NCBI RefSeq assembly: GCF_000214375.1
Contig: NC_015578.1
Location: forward strand, 1,240,001 to 1,304,000
From: Treponema primitia ZAS-2
GTDB taxonomy: Bacteria; Spirochaetota; Spirochaetia; Treponematales; Breznakiellaceae
Length of the DNA: 64,000 nt
Reading direction: 5' to 3'
Shown here one piece after another: positions 45,251-55,389 of the stretch. Both the position numbers and the translations under genes were made by a program. Positions within the stretch are counted from its first letter, which is position 1. Each line of letters begins with the position of its first letter. The notes beneath the pieces are model-generated. The model was not told where the DNA came from, did no database searches, and saw only the letters and a program-made list of their open reading frames with translations.

Positions 45251-45487
45251 TCACCCGGCAGCCTTGGAGGCAAGGCGTTCCTGGACCAGTTCACCGATGA
45301 TTTGGGCAGGGGTTTTATGCGCCGATTCCGCCCATGCAACAACACTGCCGGTAGTTTTAGGGTCTAGTTTTACCATCATTCCGTATTTGCGGGCAAAATA
45401 GCCCGGTTTGTTTAAATCCGGCATGATAGTGTTCTCGGTAAAGTAGGTGTCCAGCGCGTCCGCTTCTTCTTCGGTCATTTCTGCCAT
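45251..45487 (-). CDS. Probable antitoxin of a BrnTA-like pair
   Basis: A 78-residue acidic protein with a C-terminal segment resembling a ribbon-helix-helix domain (GMMVKLDPKTTGSVVAWAESAHKTPAQIIGELVQERLAS). A GGAGG site precedes the ATG. It follows the toxin-like gene by 25 bp on the same strand, the usual order for brnT-brnA systems, where BrnA represses the operon. Confidence 0.6.
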   Translation of the reverse strand: MAEMTEEEADALDTYFTENTIMPDLNKPGYFARKYGMMVKLDPKTTGSVVAWAESAHKTPAQIIGELVQERLASKAAG

Positions 45488-45512
45488 ACTACCCTCCTAT
45501 AGATTGAAAAAA

Positions 45513-45755
45513 TCACGATACGCCTTGCGGCATGGCATGAAAAACATTGATAGTCCGCTCATCAATCACATTATAAAGGATTTCCAATAAATTACCATTG
45601 CGGTCAATCCCGATCAGGAGATTCTTGTCTTCTTCACCAGGCAAGAGGTGATCATAGAGGCGTAGCTCAAACGCATGCCGAATATCCAGCTCTTTTATAT
45701 TATGCTTGAAGGCGGATGCCCTAAAAACGATTTTTTCTTCCACAATATGTTTCAA
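45513..45755 (-). CDS. Probable toxin of a BrnT-like family
   Basis: An 80-residue protein with the pattern KHNIKELDIRHAFELRLYDHLLPGEEDKNLLIGIDRNGNLLEILYNVI and a C-terminal DERTINVFHAMP. It resembles BrnT/RelE-fold ribonucleases, though one or more catalytic residues cannot be confirmed by eye. It precedes an antitoxin-like gene, which supports the toxin-antitoxin call. Confidence 0.6.
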   Translation of the reverse strand: MKHIVEEKIVFRASAFKHNIKELDIRHAFELRLYDHLLPGEEDKNLLIGIDRNGNLLEILYNVIDERTINVFHAMPQGVS

Positions 45756-45860
45756 ATATAGCCGGGAAGGAAGAGGATTTCAAGGAAACGAGAGGCGTCT
45801 GGCGCCGAATTTGACAGATTTCATATATATTACTCATCTCAAGATTCGTGAATATTTTGC

Positions 45861-45889
45861 TTGACATGTTGATATTGACATGTTATCAT
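45861..45889 (+). promoter_or_regulatory. Sigma-70 promoter of the methyltransferase operon
   Basis: TTGACA (45861-45866), 17 bases, TATCAT (45884-45889). TTGACATGTT occurs twice (45861 and 45875), an overlapping direct repeat that could also be an operator. A GGAGG site and ATG follow. Confidence 0.75.
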
Positions 45890-45917
45890 GCACATATCTT
45901 AGAGATGGAGGTTAATT

Positions 45918-46541
45918 ATGGGTGTGATTAAGGATTCGTTATCCAACCTGGATGATGAAAAAGCTTTAGCGGAAGTCAAAAAGGCCCTGGACGCCAATAC
46001 GGCGCCGGACAAAATCCTGGGGGAGTGCCAGGACGCCATGGTAGCCATAGGCAACGCCTTTTCTGCGGGGACTATGTTCGTTTCGGACCTGATGATGGCC
46101 GGGGCCATCTTCGAGGATATCAGCAAACTGGTATTGCCTAAAATAAAAGCAGCCGGAACCGGGAAAAGTGGCGCCAAGGTGGTCATCGGCACGGTTAAAA
46201 ACGATATCCACAATATCGGCAAGGACATTGTAGCCAATATGCTGACCGCCTCGGGGTTTGATGTTATTGATGTGGGGGTTGATGTGCCGGCGGAAAATTT
46301 TGTCAAAGCGGTGAAGGACAGCGGCGCTAAGGCGCTGGCCATGTCCTGTCTGCTGGTTTCCTGTTATGATTCCATTAAGGATACTGTGGAGGCTCTGAAA
46401 AAAGAAGGGCTTAGGGACAAGGTAAAGATCATCATAGGCGGCGGGCCGGTGGATGATCATGTGGTTAAGTATTCAGGGGCGGATGGCTTTGGTTTGGATC
46501 CCCAGGCATGTATCCATCTCTGCGAGGAGGCTTATGCATGA
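45918..46541 (+). CDS. Corrinoid methyltransferase protein, copy 2 (MtvC/OdmC-like)
   Basis: A 207-residue B12-binding shuttle, paralogous to the protein at 40623. The cap domain is followed by DIHNIGKD (Asp96, His98, Gly101), and SCLLVSCYDS and GGGPVDDHV line the cobalamin tail pocket. It should accept a methyl group from the UroD-type enzyme encoded next and pass it to tetrahydrofolate via the enzyme at 47679. Its stop overlaps the next start by 4 bp (ATGA). Confidence 0.92.
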   Translation: MGVIKDSLSNLDDEKALAEVKKALDANTAPDKILGECQDAMVAIGNAFSAGTMFVSDLMMAGAIFEDISKLVLPKIKAAGTGKSGAKVVIGTVKNDIHNIGKDIVANMLTASGFDVIDVGVDVPAENFVKAVKDSGAKALAMSCLLVSCYDSIKDTVEALKKEGLRDKVKIIIGGGPVDDHVVKYSGADGFGLDPQACIHLCEEAYA

Positions 46542-47659
46542 ATTACAATGATTTGTATAACCAACGCTATGATAAGATCAAAGACACAATCGCTTTTAAG
46601 AATAAACATGCCACTGCAGTCTATATGGGCAGTACAACCCCTGCAGCGGAAGAGGGCATGACCATCGCCGAATATCTGACTGATCCGCACAAAACGATGG
46701 ACCTTTTTTTCCATTATGTAGGACGTCTCAACGAGAGGGGTCAGATAGACGGGTTGAATACCATGCATCCAACTGTTCAAAATGTGCCTCTTGCCTCCAG
46801 ATGGTGGTCATTAATCAAGATGCCGGGACGGGAACTTCCTCCCAATTCGATATGGCAGGTTGATGAAAAGGCTAATATTGATGTTAGTGATTATGATTTC
46901 ATTATCAAGAATGGTTTGGATGCAATGACCCAAAGGTTATTGCCGAGCCTTGTCCCTGACGAAGATTTAAAAATTTTCAAGACCGCAGTCCAGGAGCGGC
47001 CACAGATAATGCAGAGATATGTTGATGAGGGATATCCTCTGTTATCCTGTGGAACCATTGCTCCGCCTTTTGAAACATTGTGCGGTGGGCGGGGGATGAA
47101 TAAATTCTATATGGACTGCTATAAAATACCCGATAAAATCAAGGAAACCCTGGATGTGATGATGGTGGATATCCGAAAAAATATTGCGGGGATGTCTACT
47201 GAGAAATTCATGCTAGGCGTCTGGATTGGCGGATGGCGTGGGGCTAGTAATTTAGTTAATCAGAAGATATGGGATACTTTGGTATGGCCTTATATAAAAG
47301 AAATCGCAGGACTTTTAATTGCTAAGGGTATTACACCTATTCTGCATATGGATGCCTGCTGGGACCGGGATATTGCGCGTTTCAAGGAACTGCCTGCCAG
47401 ATCCGTAATTCTCAATACTGATGGAATGACCGACCTTCGCAAGGCCCGTAAAATTTTAGGTGATCACGCCGCTTTCTTGGGTGATGTACCCGTACAGATG
47501 CTGGCGATCTCATCAAAAGCGGAAGTCGAGGAATATATCCGCCGTCTTATCGGTGATATCGGCGCCCAGGGACTACTCCTTGCTCCCGGCTGTGACGCCC
47601 CATCAAACGCTAAGTTTGAAAACATGGCTGCTATTTACGAGCTGGCCAAAGAGTTTTAA
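46538..47659 (+). CDS. UroD-family methyltransferase I (MtvB/MtaA-like)
   Basis: A 373-residue zinc methyltransferase of the uroporphyrinogen decarboxylase family. The likely zinc ligands are in ILHMDACWD (His and Cys) and LLLAPGCDAP (Cys). The family moves methyl groups from a donor (for example an aryl methyl ether in MtvB/OdmB) to the corrinoid protein. The start is ATG 46538 within the preceding stop; the frame also opens at 46508. The donor cannot be read from sequence, but an O-demethylase role fits the organism. Confidence 0.82.
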   Translation: MNYNDLYNQRYDKIKDTIAFKNKHATAVYMGSTTPAAEEGMTIAEYLTDPHKTMDLFFHYVGRLNERGQIDGLNTMHPTVQNVPLASRWWSLIKMPGRELPPNSIWQVDEKANIDVSDYDFIIKNGLDAMTQRLLPSLVPDEDLKIFKTAVQERPQIMQRYVDEGYPLLSCGTIAPPFETLCGGRGMNKFYMDCYKIPDKIKETLDVMMVDIRKNIAGMSTEKFMLGVWIGGWRGASNLVNQKIWDTLVWPYIKEIAGLLIAKGITPILHMDACWDRDIARFKELPARSVILNTDGMTDLRKARKILGDHAAFLGDVPVQMLAISSKAEVEEYIRRLIGDIGAQGLLLAPGCDAPSNAKFENMAAIYELAKEF

Positions 47660-47678
47660 GGCAAAGGAATAGGACGAT

Positions 47679-48482
47679 ATGATATTCATCGGTGAAAAGA
47701 TAAACGGCACCAGAAAGATTGTACAACAGGCGGTGCTGGACCGTAACGCCGCCTACATTGCCGAAGCGGCTAAGGCCCAGGCGGAAGCAGGGGCGGATTA
47801 CCTGGACATCAATGCGGGTACCTCCCCGGAGCGGGAAACCGCTGACATGCTCTGGCTCATTGATACGGTGCAGGCTGCAGTAGAGACCCCAATCTGTATT
47901 GACAGCTCTTCCCCAAAAACCCTGATAGCCGCCCTGGAACGGGTCAAAAGGACACCCCTGGTCAATTCGGTAAACGCCGACCCGGCCCGGCTTAACAGTT
48001 TCCTGCCCCTGATACGGGAGAAAAACTGCGCGGTCATCGCCCTGGCCATGGATGAATCAAAGTCCGGGATGCCTAAGGATAACGGTGAACGCCGGAAAAA
48101 CATCGAAACCATTTTTACGGCCACCAGAGAAGCGGGTATACCTGACGACAGTGTTTTTGTGGACCCTCTTATCATGGCGGTGGCCACCGATCAGACCGCA
48201 GGAACCCAGGCCTTTGAGATGATCCGATGGATACGGGAAAGCTATGCCGAGGCTCACATTACCGGGGGGTTTAGCAATATTTCCTTCGGGCTTCCCAACC
48301 GTGCCTTGGTGAACCGGAGCTTCCTCAGTCTGGCCATAGCCTTTGGGGCGGACGCTGCGGTGATTGACCCATGCAGTGTTACTATCATAGAATCACTTAA
48401 AGCAACGGATATGCTGCTGGGTAAAGACCGGTTCTGCCGGAAATACACCATGGCTGCTAAAGAGGGGTTTGTCAGGAAATGA
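47679..48482 (+). CDS. Methyltetrahydrofolate:corrinoid methyltransferase (pterin-binding)
   Basis: A 267-residue TIM-barrel of the pterin-binding family (AcsE/MtvA/MtgA type). It has IGEKINGT, AEAGADYLDINAGTSPERE, ICIDSSSPKT, and GGFSNISFGLPNR, the folate-pocket motifs. It should transfer the methyl from the corrinoid protein to tetrahydrofolate, feeding the Wood-Ljungdahl or C1 pathway. It starts 19 bp after the UroD-type gene. Confidence 0.87.
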   Translation: MIFIGEKINGTRKIVQQAVLDRNAAYIAEAAKAQAEAGADYLDINAGTSPERETADMLWLIDTVQAAVETPICIDSSSPKTLIAALERVKRTPLVNSVNADPARLNSFLPLIREKNCAVIALAMDESKSGMPKDNGERRKNIETIFTATREAGIPDDSVFVDPLIMAVATDQTAGTQAFEMIRWIRESYAEAHITGGFSNISFGLPNRALVNRSFLSLAIAFGADAAVIDPCSVTIIESLKATDMLLGKDRFCRKYTMAAKEGFVRK

Positions 48483-48571
48483 CCTCAAATCTCTGACCGG
48501 ATGAGTTAAAGAGTTATTTTAGAGGATGGTGATAAGTTATTCCCTATTTTGTTTTTTTGGAGGATTATCAT

Positions 48572-49750
48572 ATGAAGAAACTTGGCGTTATCGGTCTGGC
48601 AGGTCTGTTTTGCGTATGCCTGCTCCAGGGCGGGGCTACGATTTTAAGTCCTGCCGTTGCAGGTATTGCGGGAAATTTGAACCTTAATTCTGCTGTTGTT
48701 GCCCAGATAGTGACTCTGCCGGCAATTTTTGCGGTTCTTATCAATTTGTTAGTCGGCAGCCTTGCTGGCAGGATTATAAAATATAAGACGTTCCTGATTG
48801 TTTCTCTGCTGATTTCAATTGTCGGAGGGTCCTGTGCAGTATTTATTCCCACATGGCCCGTCATTCTGTTTTCACGAGCCTGTGTTGGTATTGGCGTCGG
48901 CGCCGCTTTTTCGCTTCCTCCTGCACTCATTCAGAAATTTTATTCCGGTGATCAGCAGCATAATTATCTTGGCATAGCCAATGCCTTTGGATCCGGAGGT
49001 GGTCTCATAATGATGTGGCTTGTTGGCCTTCTGGTTGACATTCAGTGGAATCTCGTTTTTATTGTGTATGTCATTGGAATATTCGGTTTTATTCTGGTAC
49101 TGGTCGGTCTGCCCGAGCCGGAAAAAGCCGTTACTGTACCAAAAGAGCCTGGCGCTGTTAAAGCAAAAGTTAAGGTGAGTGCGCCAGTGATTTTTAACTG
49201 TGTATTGATATTCCTGGCATATACTTTGTGGGTTCCTGCCCTTGCACTTATTTCTAACGTGGTTATTGAACGGGGCCTTGGAACTGGCCTTCATGCGGGT
49301 ACTGTAGCGATTATGTTCAATGTTTCTGCGCTTGTTTTATCATTTTTATTCGGAAAAATTTATAAAATATTTAAGAAGTTTCTTGTTGTAATCATACTTG
49401 CAGTAATTACCGTTGGTATGGCTTTAGTATATTATGCAAATAGTCTTTTTATGGCAGGCGCTGGAATGTTCTGTGTTGGCTCTGTTTTGCTTTTAATCCC
49501 TACTTTGCTGTCGGATAACGGTAAATACCTTGCCCCGGAAAGCATAACTGTGGTTACATCAATATTTATGATAGTTATGAACATAGGAAGGTTTGCTGCG
49601 GGTCCTTTTATGCAGATCTCGGCGGCCATCAACCCAACAATTCCTCTGGCCGGACTTTTTATGGCGATATTCGGCATGGGTGCGGCAACGGTGATATACC
49701 TCATTATAAGAATTTTGCAAAAAGATCCAATTGAGGCAAAGACAGTTTAA
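48572..49750 (+). CDS. MFS transporter
   Basis: A 392-residue major facilitator with about 12 membrane helices. GGAGG lies 8 bases before ATG 48572. The motif RACVGIGVGAAF and the loop NLLVGSLAGRIIKYKT (DRxGRR-like, degenerate) are visible. Its place in the operon suggests it imports the methyl donor, such as a methoxylated aromatic acid, or exports the demethylated product. Confidence 0.85.
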   Translation: MKKLGVIGLAGLFCVCLLQGGATILSPAVAGIAGNLNLNSAVVAQIVTLPAIFAVLINLLVGSLAGRIIKYKTFLIVSLLISIVGGSCAVFIPTWPVILFSRACVGIGVGAAFSLPPALIQKFYSGDQQHNYLGIANAFGSGGGLIMMWLVGLLVDIQWNLVFIVYVIGIFGFILVLVGLPEPEKAVTVPKEPGAVKAKVKVSAPVIFNCVLIFLAYTLWVPALALISNVVIERGLGTGLHAGTVAIMFNVSALVLSFLFGKIYKIFKKFLVVIILAVITVGMALVYYANSLFMAGAGMFCVGSVLLLIPTLLSDNGKYLAPESITVVTSIFMIVMNIGRFAAGPFMQISAAINPTIPLAGLFMAIFGMGAATVIYLIIRILQKDPIEAKTV

Positions 49751-49773
49751 ATTATTTTTAAAGGGGCAAAAAA

Positions 49774-49833
49774 AATAAAGTTCCGGAGAAGGCGTTATTT
49801 TTCTAAACAAATAGCGTTTTCTTCGGCTTTATT
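49774..49833 (+). promoter_or_regulatory. Long imperfect hairpin before cobW
   Basis: AATAAAG (49774-49780) and CTTTATT (49827-49833) close a stem that continues with GGAGAAGGCGTTATTT pairing, imperfectly, to AAATAGCGTTTTCTTC. It ends 6 bases before the cobW ATG, which has no ribosome site of its own. It may be a terminator, attenuator or leader element. Confidence 0.5.
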
Positions 49834-49839
49834 CAAATT

Positions 49840-50850
49840 ATGAAACAGACCATCAAGATAGATATCATCTCCGGCTTCCTGGGTGCCGGGAAAACCACCC
49901 TGATCAACAAGCTGCTGGCCGAAGCCTATGCAGGTGAACGGGTTGCCCTGCTGGAAAACGAATTCGGAGAGATCGGTATTGACGGTGACCTGTTACAGGG
50001 CTCGGGCATTACGGTAAAGGAGCTTGCCAACGGCTGTATCTGCTGTACTTTGCAGGGAGATTTTGTCGACGGCATCAGGGAACTGGTGGAAACCTGTAAT
50101 CCCGAGCGCATTATCATTGAACCCACGGGCTTGGCAAAACTTTTGGATATCATCGCTCCCTGTAAAAAAGCGGCTGAATCCCTTCCCCTGGAAATCAACC
50201 TGGTAGTATCACTGGTCAATGCAGCGTCCTATACCCCATTGATAAATGTGGGCGGGGAGTTTTTTACCAATCAGATTATTGACGCATGGTTTATCCTCAT
50301 CAGCGCGGTACAGGACATACCGGATGACGACATGAGCCTTGCGGAAATTGTGGAATCTATACGCACCCTTAATGATAAAGCCCCGATTTTTACTGATCCC
50401 TGGGACACTACCGACGGCCTTACCCTGCTGACGGCGGCGGAACAAGCCGCCGTCATGGGGCAAGCTACCGCTGAGGAGCAGGCCGCTGTTAAGGCCGGGC
50501 AGGACCCGCATGAAGAATATCACCATGATCATGAACATGATAGTCATCACGACCATGTCCATGATCATAATCATGATACCAACGGTTTTTCCTCAGTCTC
50601 TTTCCACTTGAAATCTCCATGGACCGCAGAGAAAGTACAAGGACTGGCAGCTATTTTTAAAAGCGGTGAATGTGGCGAAGTTTTTCGGGCAAAAGGTTTA
50701 CTGCCCACGGATAAAAAAAGGGCTCTCAAGTTTGACTATGTATATGGAACAGTAAAACTAATTGAAATTGACTTTCCGGGTGAAGGAAAACTGGTGATCA
50801 TAGGACGGGACCTTAAAACGGACAGACTGGAAAGCTATTTAAAGGTATAG
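49840..50850 (+). CDS. CobW/G3E-family GTPase metallochaperone
   Basis: A 336-residue GTP-binding protein with Walker A GFLGAGKTT, LLENEFGEIGIDGDLL, the metal motif GCICC in ELANGCICCTLQGDF, and EPTGLAK. A histidine-rich stretch (EEYHHDHEHDSHHDHVHDHNHD, residues ~225-246) binds transition metals; a C-terminal CobW_C domain follows. G3E proteins load metals such as cobalt, nickel or zinc; here, cobalt supply or zinc for the methyltransferase is plausible. No ribosome site is visible. Confidence 0.85.
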   Translation: MKQTIKIDIISGFLGAGKTTLINKLLAEAYAGERVALLENEFGEIGIDGDLLQGSGITVKELANGCICCTLQGDFVDGIRELVETCNPERIIIEPTGLAKLLDIIAPCKKAAESLPLEINLVVSLVNAASYTPLINVGGEFFTNQIIDAWFILISAVQDIPDDDMSLAEIVESIRTLNDKAPIFTDPWDTTDGLTLLTAAEQAAVMGQATAEEQAAVKAGQDPHEEYHHDHEHDSHHDHVHDHNHDTNGFSSVSFHLKSPWTAEKVQGLAAIFKSGECGEVFRAKGLLPTDKKRALKFDYVYGTVKLIEIDFPGEGKLVIIGRDLKTDRLESYLKV

Positions 50851-50862
50851 GAGGCTTTTTCT

Positions 50863-51525
50863 ATGGATAACATACATATCCTGGCCTGTGAAACCCTCAA
50901 ACCGGAACTCAGCCTGGTGATGTCTTCCCAGGGCTGCGACTATCCCATTGCATGGGTTGAATCGGGGAAGCACGCCTGGCCGGATAAGCTCCATGTGTGC
51001 ATCCAGGAGACCCTTGACAAAATTCCTCCTACCTATAAGACCATACTTTTAGTGTTCGGTTTCTGCGGAAACGCCATGGTGGGTATTAAGGCCGGTGAAC
51101 ACCAGTTGGTACTGCCCCGGGCGTCCGATTGTATTCCTATTTTTCTGGGTTCTCAGAAAAAACGGGAAGAGTACGGCGCGGCCACTTATTTTTTTACCGA
51201 AGGGTATCTCAATTCGGAGACCAATGTTGCCACCGAGCATATCCAGTATATAAAAAAATATGGTGAAGAAAAGGCGCTCATGGTTACAAGAATGATGATG
51301 GAGCATTATAAGCAAATTGCCATCATAGACACCGGCGCTTTTAATCCTGAGGATGTGGTTCGCAAGGTTGAGCCCTTTGCTAAAATCATCGATACGCCGC
51401 TTTCCATAATCTCCGGGAATTTACGGCTTATCGACGCGCTTCTGGCGGGAAATTGGGATACCGGCGAATTCCTCATTGTTCCCCCAAAGGGCGTCATCAG
51501 TTTTGAGGATTCCTTTTTTAAATAA
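50863..51525 (+). CDS. DUF1638 protein
   Basis: A 220-residue protein of the DUF1638 family. Recognisable blocks are ILACETLKPEL, LVFGFCGNAMVGI, LVLPRASDCIPIFLGS, and a conserved Cys-rich core. GGAGG lies close before the ATG, 12 bp after cobW. The family recurs next to corrinoid methyltransferase genes in acetogens and methanogens, suggesting a link to cobalamin or methyl transfer. The molecular role is unknown. Confidence 0.8.
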   Translation: MDNIHILACETLKPELSLVMSSQGCDYPIAWVESGKHAWPDKLHVCIQETLDKIPPTYKTILLVFGFCGNAMVGIKAGEHQLVLPRASDCIPIFLGSQKKREEYGAATYFFTEGYLNSETNVATEHIQYIKKYGEEKALMVTRMMMEHYKQIAIIDTGAFNPEDVVRKVEPFAKIIDTPLSIISGNLRLIDALLAGNWDTGEFLIVPPKGVISFEDSFFK

Positions 51526-51593
51526 GGCACCCCGCCTGTTGACTGATTGCAAATTCCAGGGTTTGCCTCTATACTGGAGAAAGAGGTAGAACC

Positions 51594-52154
51594 ATGCCGC
51601 TTGCCAAAGAAGAGACCTATTATACCTACGCCGATTACCTGGAATGGGATGAGGGCGTCCGGTGCGAAATTATCGACGGGGAAGCTTTTATGATGGCCCC
51701 CCCTACCCGTATGCACCAGGGAATCAGCGGGGAATTGTTTGTCAAAATCAAAAATTTTTTGGTCGGGAAACCCTGTAAGGTATATTCAGCGCCTTTCGGG
51801 GTCCGTTTGAACCCGAAAAAGGACAACAGCGACGATACTGTTCTGGAACCGGATATCTCGGTGATCTGCGATCCTTCAAAACTGGATGACCGGGGCTGCA
51901 ACGGGGCTCCGGATCTGGTGATAGAGGTACTTTCCCCTTCCACCGCCCGGCATGATCGGGTTGTGAAATTCCGCAAGTACCAGGAAGCGGGGGTCCGGGA
52001 ATACTGGACTGTGGACCCGGACACAAAATCTGTGCAGGTGTTTACCCTTAATGATGGGCAGTATATCGTCTCCACTTACGACGATACCGACATGGCGCCC
52101 ATCTCTGTCCTGCCGGGCTGCGAGATTAAGCTGGGGGATGTGTTCGCCGAATAG
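51594..52154 (+). CDS. Uma2-family putative endonuclease (DUF820)
   Basis: A 186-residue PD-(D/E)XK-fold protein: RCEIIDGEAFMMAPPTRMHQGI, then VLEPDISVICD (Asp), APDLVIEVLSPST (Glu) and RKYQEAGVREYWTVDP. Uma2 members are abundant and often linked to mobile DNA. The stop lies 4 bp from the convergent nifA stop. It probably has no link to nitrogen fixation. Confidence 0.85.
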   Translation: MPLAKEETYYTYADYLEWDEGVRCEIIDGEAFMMAPPTRMHQGISGELFVKIKNFLVGKPCKVYSAPFGVRLNPKKDNSDDTVLEPDISVICDPSKLDDRGCNGAPDLVIEVLSPSTARHDRVVKFRKYQEAGVREYWTVDPDTKSVQVFTLNDGQYIVSTYDDTDMAPISVLPGCEIKLGDVFAE

Positions 52155-52158
52155 CCCA

Positions 52159-53784
52159 TTAAACCCCGGCGTTATTACCGGCGTTCCCTTCGCTCCCATC
52201 AGGTTCTCTGGTTTTTAGCCCGTACCTGGATACCCGCAATGCCATGACCCGTCCTGATATGCCTAAATTTCCGGCTGCCCTGGTGATGTTTCCCCGGGTC
52301 CACCGTAGTTCTTCTTCAATCAGTTCCTTCTCTACCCGTTCCAGGACTTCCTTCAGGGTTTGCCGGCCTTCGCTGTGACCGGCCTGTTTTTTCTGTAAAC
52401 TTGGGGGCAGATGGTAACTGTGGATGGTTCCATCGGTAGACAGAATAACTGCTCGCTCAATACAGTTTTCCAGTTCCCGGACATTGCCGGGCCAGGAATA
52501 ACTGGTCATTAAATTAATTGCACCGGGGGAAATATTGTGGATCTTCTTATTATGTCCGGCGGAGAATTTTTCTACGAAGTGATCCGCTAAGAGCATAACG
52601 TCCGTTTTCCGTTCCCGCAAAGGCGGGACAACCAGGGGGAAGACGCTGAGCCGGTAGTAAAGATCCTCCCGAAACTTCCCCTCCCGAATCAGTTTGGTCA
52701 AATCCCGGTTGGTGGCGGCAATGACCCTAATATCCACCTTGATAGTTTGGGCGCCCCCGATACGTTCAAATTCCCGTTCCTGGAGAACCCGGAGAAATTT
52801 TATCTGAGCCGCCGGGGGCATTTCCCCGATTTCGTCCAGGAATATGGTGCCGCAGTGGGCCTGCTCAAAATAGCCCTTGTGCTGGTTGATGGCCCCGGTG
52901 AAGGAACCCCTCTCATGGCCGAAGAGAGCGCTTTCGATAAGGTTTTCCGGGATAGCGGCGCAGTTCAGTTTTACGAAGGGCTTATTCACCCGGGGGGAGG
53001 CGTAGTGAATGGCGTTGGCTATCCGTTCTTTGCCGACTCCGCTTTCACCCAATAGTAAAACTGTGGCGGTAGTTCCGCTGACCTGTTCCATCTGCTGGTA
53101 CAGGAGCCGCATGATCTTTGAATTGCCCACCACATACTTGGGCCGATCATAATGGGTCTCCAGCTCCTTGCGTAGCAATTTTTGTAAGCGTAGGTTTTCC
53201 GCCTTGAGGTTCTCCATCTCCTCATACTTGAGCTGACGGATACGGACTATCTGGCTAATGGAGGCCGCAACGATGGTGAGTATACATAGCTCGTGGTCCA
53301 GGCCGGTTTCAGTATAGGGAAGGTCAATCCCGATGGCGCCGATAACCTCGGCGCCGGTGTGGATGGGGACGCAGACAAAGGAGATGTCCCGGGTTTCGGC
53401 GTTTTTCCGGGCCCCGGTACGGTTGAGAAACCGGGGCTCGTCGGCGATCCGTTTAATGGTCACCGGGTTCCCGGTCTCAATAACCTTGCCGGTGATGCCC
53501 TCTCCCAGACCATAGCGGCCTTTGAGTTTTTGGGAGCCGTCCAGCCCCCAGGCTTCGGCGGTGGCGATTTCCCCCTTGTTGCGGTTCAGGATGGTGATCA
53601 TCCCCCGGATGGCGCCAAGACAGGTGGCGATACGATCCAGGATTAGTTTCAGGCTAGTCTCCATGGTTTCCGATTCCGAGAGAAGCTTGCTGATGTCAAA
53701 GAGCAGATGCAGCCCTTCCTGTTCACGCCGGCGGGCCGGGTGTTCATAGGAGGATGATTTCAAAGGGTAGTTATGGGCTTCCAT
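52159..53784 (-). CDS. nifA: Nif-specific sigma-54 activator NifA
   Basis: A 541-residue enhancer-binding protein: a GAF domain (about 20-190), a coiled linker, AAA+ with Walker A GESGVGKE (246-253) and the sigma-54 contact loop GSFTGA (293-298; GAFTGA is usual), Walker B TIFLDEIGEMP, and a C-terminal FIS-type helix-turn-helix (RAAGNLGISGRVMALRVSRYG, ~505-530). It is divergent from nifH with a sigma-54 promoter between. The GAF domain may bind 2-oxoglutarate or a signal protein. No strong ribosome site is seen at the ATG. Confidence 0.9.
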   Translation of the reverse strand: MEAHNYPLKSSSYEHPARRREQEGLHLLFDISKLLSESETMETSLKLILDRIATCLGAIRGMITILNRNKGEIATAEAWGLDGSQKLKGRYGLGEGITGKVIETGNPVTIKRIADEPRFLNRTGARKNAETRDISFVCVPIHTGAEVIGAIGIDLPYTETGLDHELCILTIVAASISQIVRIRQLKYEEMENLKAENLRLQKLLRKELETHYDRPKYVVGNSKIMRLLYQQMEQVSGTTATVLLLGESGVGKERIANAIHYASPRVNKPFVKLNCAAIPENLIESALFGHERGSFTGAINQHKGYFEQAHCGTIFLDEIGEMPPAAQIKFLRVLQEREFERIGGAQTIKVDIRVIAATNRDLTKLIREGKFREDLYYRLSVFPLVVPPLRERKTDVMLLADHFVEKFSAGHNKKIHNISPGAINLMTSYSWPGNVRELENCIERAVILSTDGTIHSYHLPPSLQKKQAGHSEGRQTLKEVLERVEKELIEEELRWTRGNITRAAGNLGISGRVMALRVSRYGLKTREPDGSEGNAGNNAGV

Positions 53785-53832
53785 ATTTGCTTAAAATATC
53801 GATATTTATACATTAGATCAATAGTAAATGTA

Positions 53833-53845
53833 TAATGATTCATTA
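53833..53845. promoter_or_regulatory. Palindrome in the nifA upstream region
   Basis: TAATGATTCATTA, centred on one base, about 50 bp ahead of the nifA ATG on the minus strand. It could be an operator near the nifA promoter. The boxes themselves were not identified. Confidence 0.35.
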
Positions 53846-53908
53846 TTTTGTATAGAACGCTTTCTTTTTTCCTACAAAAATGTATCATTTTAATCCTGGA
53901 TGTTACAT

Positions 53909-54951
<1,043 letters not shown>

Positions 54952-54952
54952 T

Positions 54953-54979
54953 TGGAGTTTTAACTTTGTTAAAACTCCA
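54953..54979 (+). repeat. Hairpin 2 of the nifH-nifI1 element
   Basis: A perfect 12-bp stem TGGAGTTTTAAC/GTTAAAACTCCA around a TTT loop. It could protect the 3' end of a processed nifH message. The stem ends and loop match those at 58840-58869. Confidence 0.85.
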
Positions 54980-55023
54980 CATGTTATATAGATAATATTA
55001 TTACTGCAATCAACCGGAGGATA

Positions 55024-55389
55024 ATGATGGTAATGATTAGAGCGATAGTGCGGCCTGAAAAGGCGGACTCGGTGATGGCCGCCCTGATGGCGGATGGGTT
55101 CCCCGCAGTAACCCGGATGAATGTATCCGGTCGGGGCAAGCAGCGGGGTATCAAGATAGGGGATGTTACCTATGATGAGATCCCCAAGGAACAGTTGCTC
55201 ATGGTGGTCAAGGATACTGACAAGGATTTTGTTATAAAAAAAATAATGGAAGTAGCCCGGACCGGGAAAGGTTCCTTTGGGGACGGGAAGATATTTGTGT
55301 CCCCGGTGGATGAGGTTTACACAGTCAGTTCCGGCCTCAAGGAAGCATCGGACGAAAAGCCGACAGTGGCCCTGGAGGAAACCCCATGA
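55024..55389 (+). CDS. nifI1: PII-family nitrogenase regulator NifI1
   Basis: A 121-residue PII-like protein with IRAIVRPEKADSVMAALMADGFPAVT, GRGKQRG, and TGKGSFGDGKIFVSPVDE. With NifI2 it binds dinitrogenase and stops its activity when ammonium is present, relieved by 2-oxoglutarate; this is known in archaea and inferred here. GGAGG lies just before ATG 55024 (ATG 55027 is possible too). The T-loop lacks the Tyr used for uridylylation in GlnB. Confidence 0.92.
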   Translation: MMVMIRAIVRPEKADSVMAALMADGFPAVTRMNVSGRGKQRGIKIGDVTYDEIPKEQLLMVVKDTDKDFVIKKIMEVARTGKGSFGDGKIFVSPVDEVYTVSSGLKEASDEKPTVALEETP

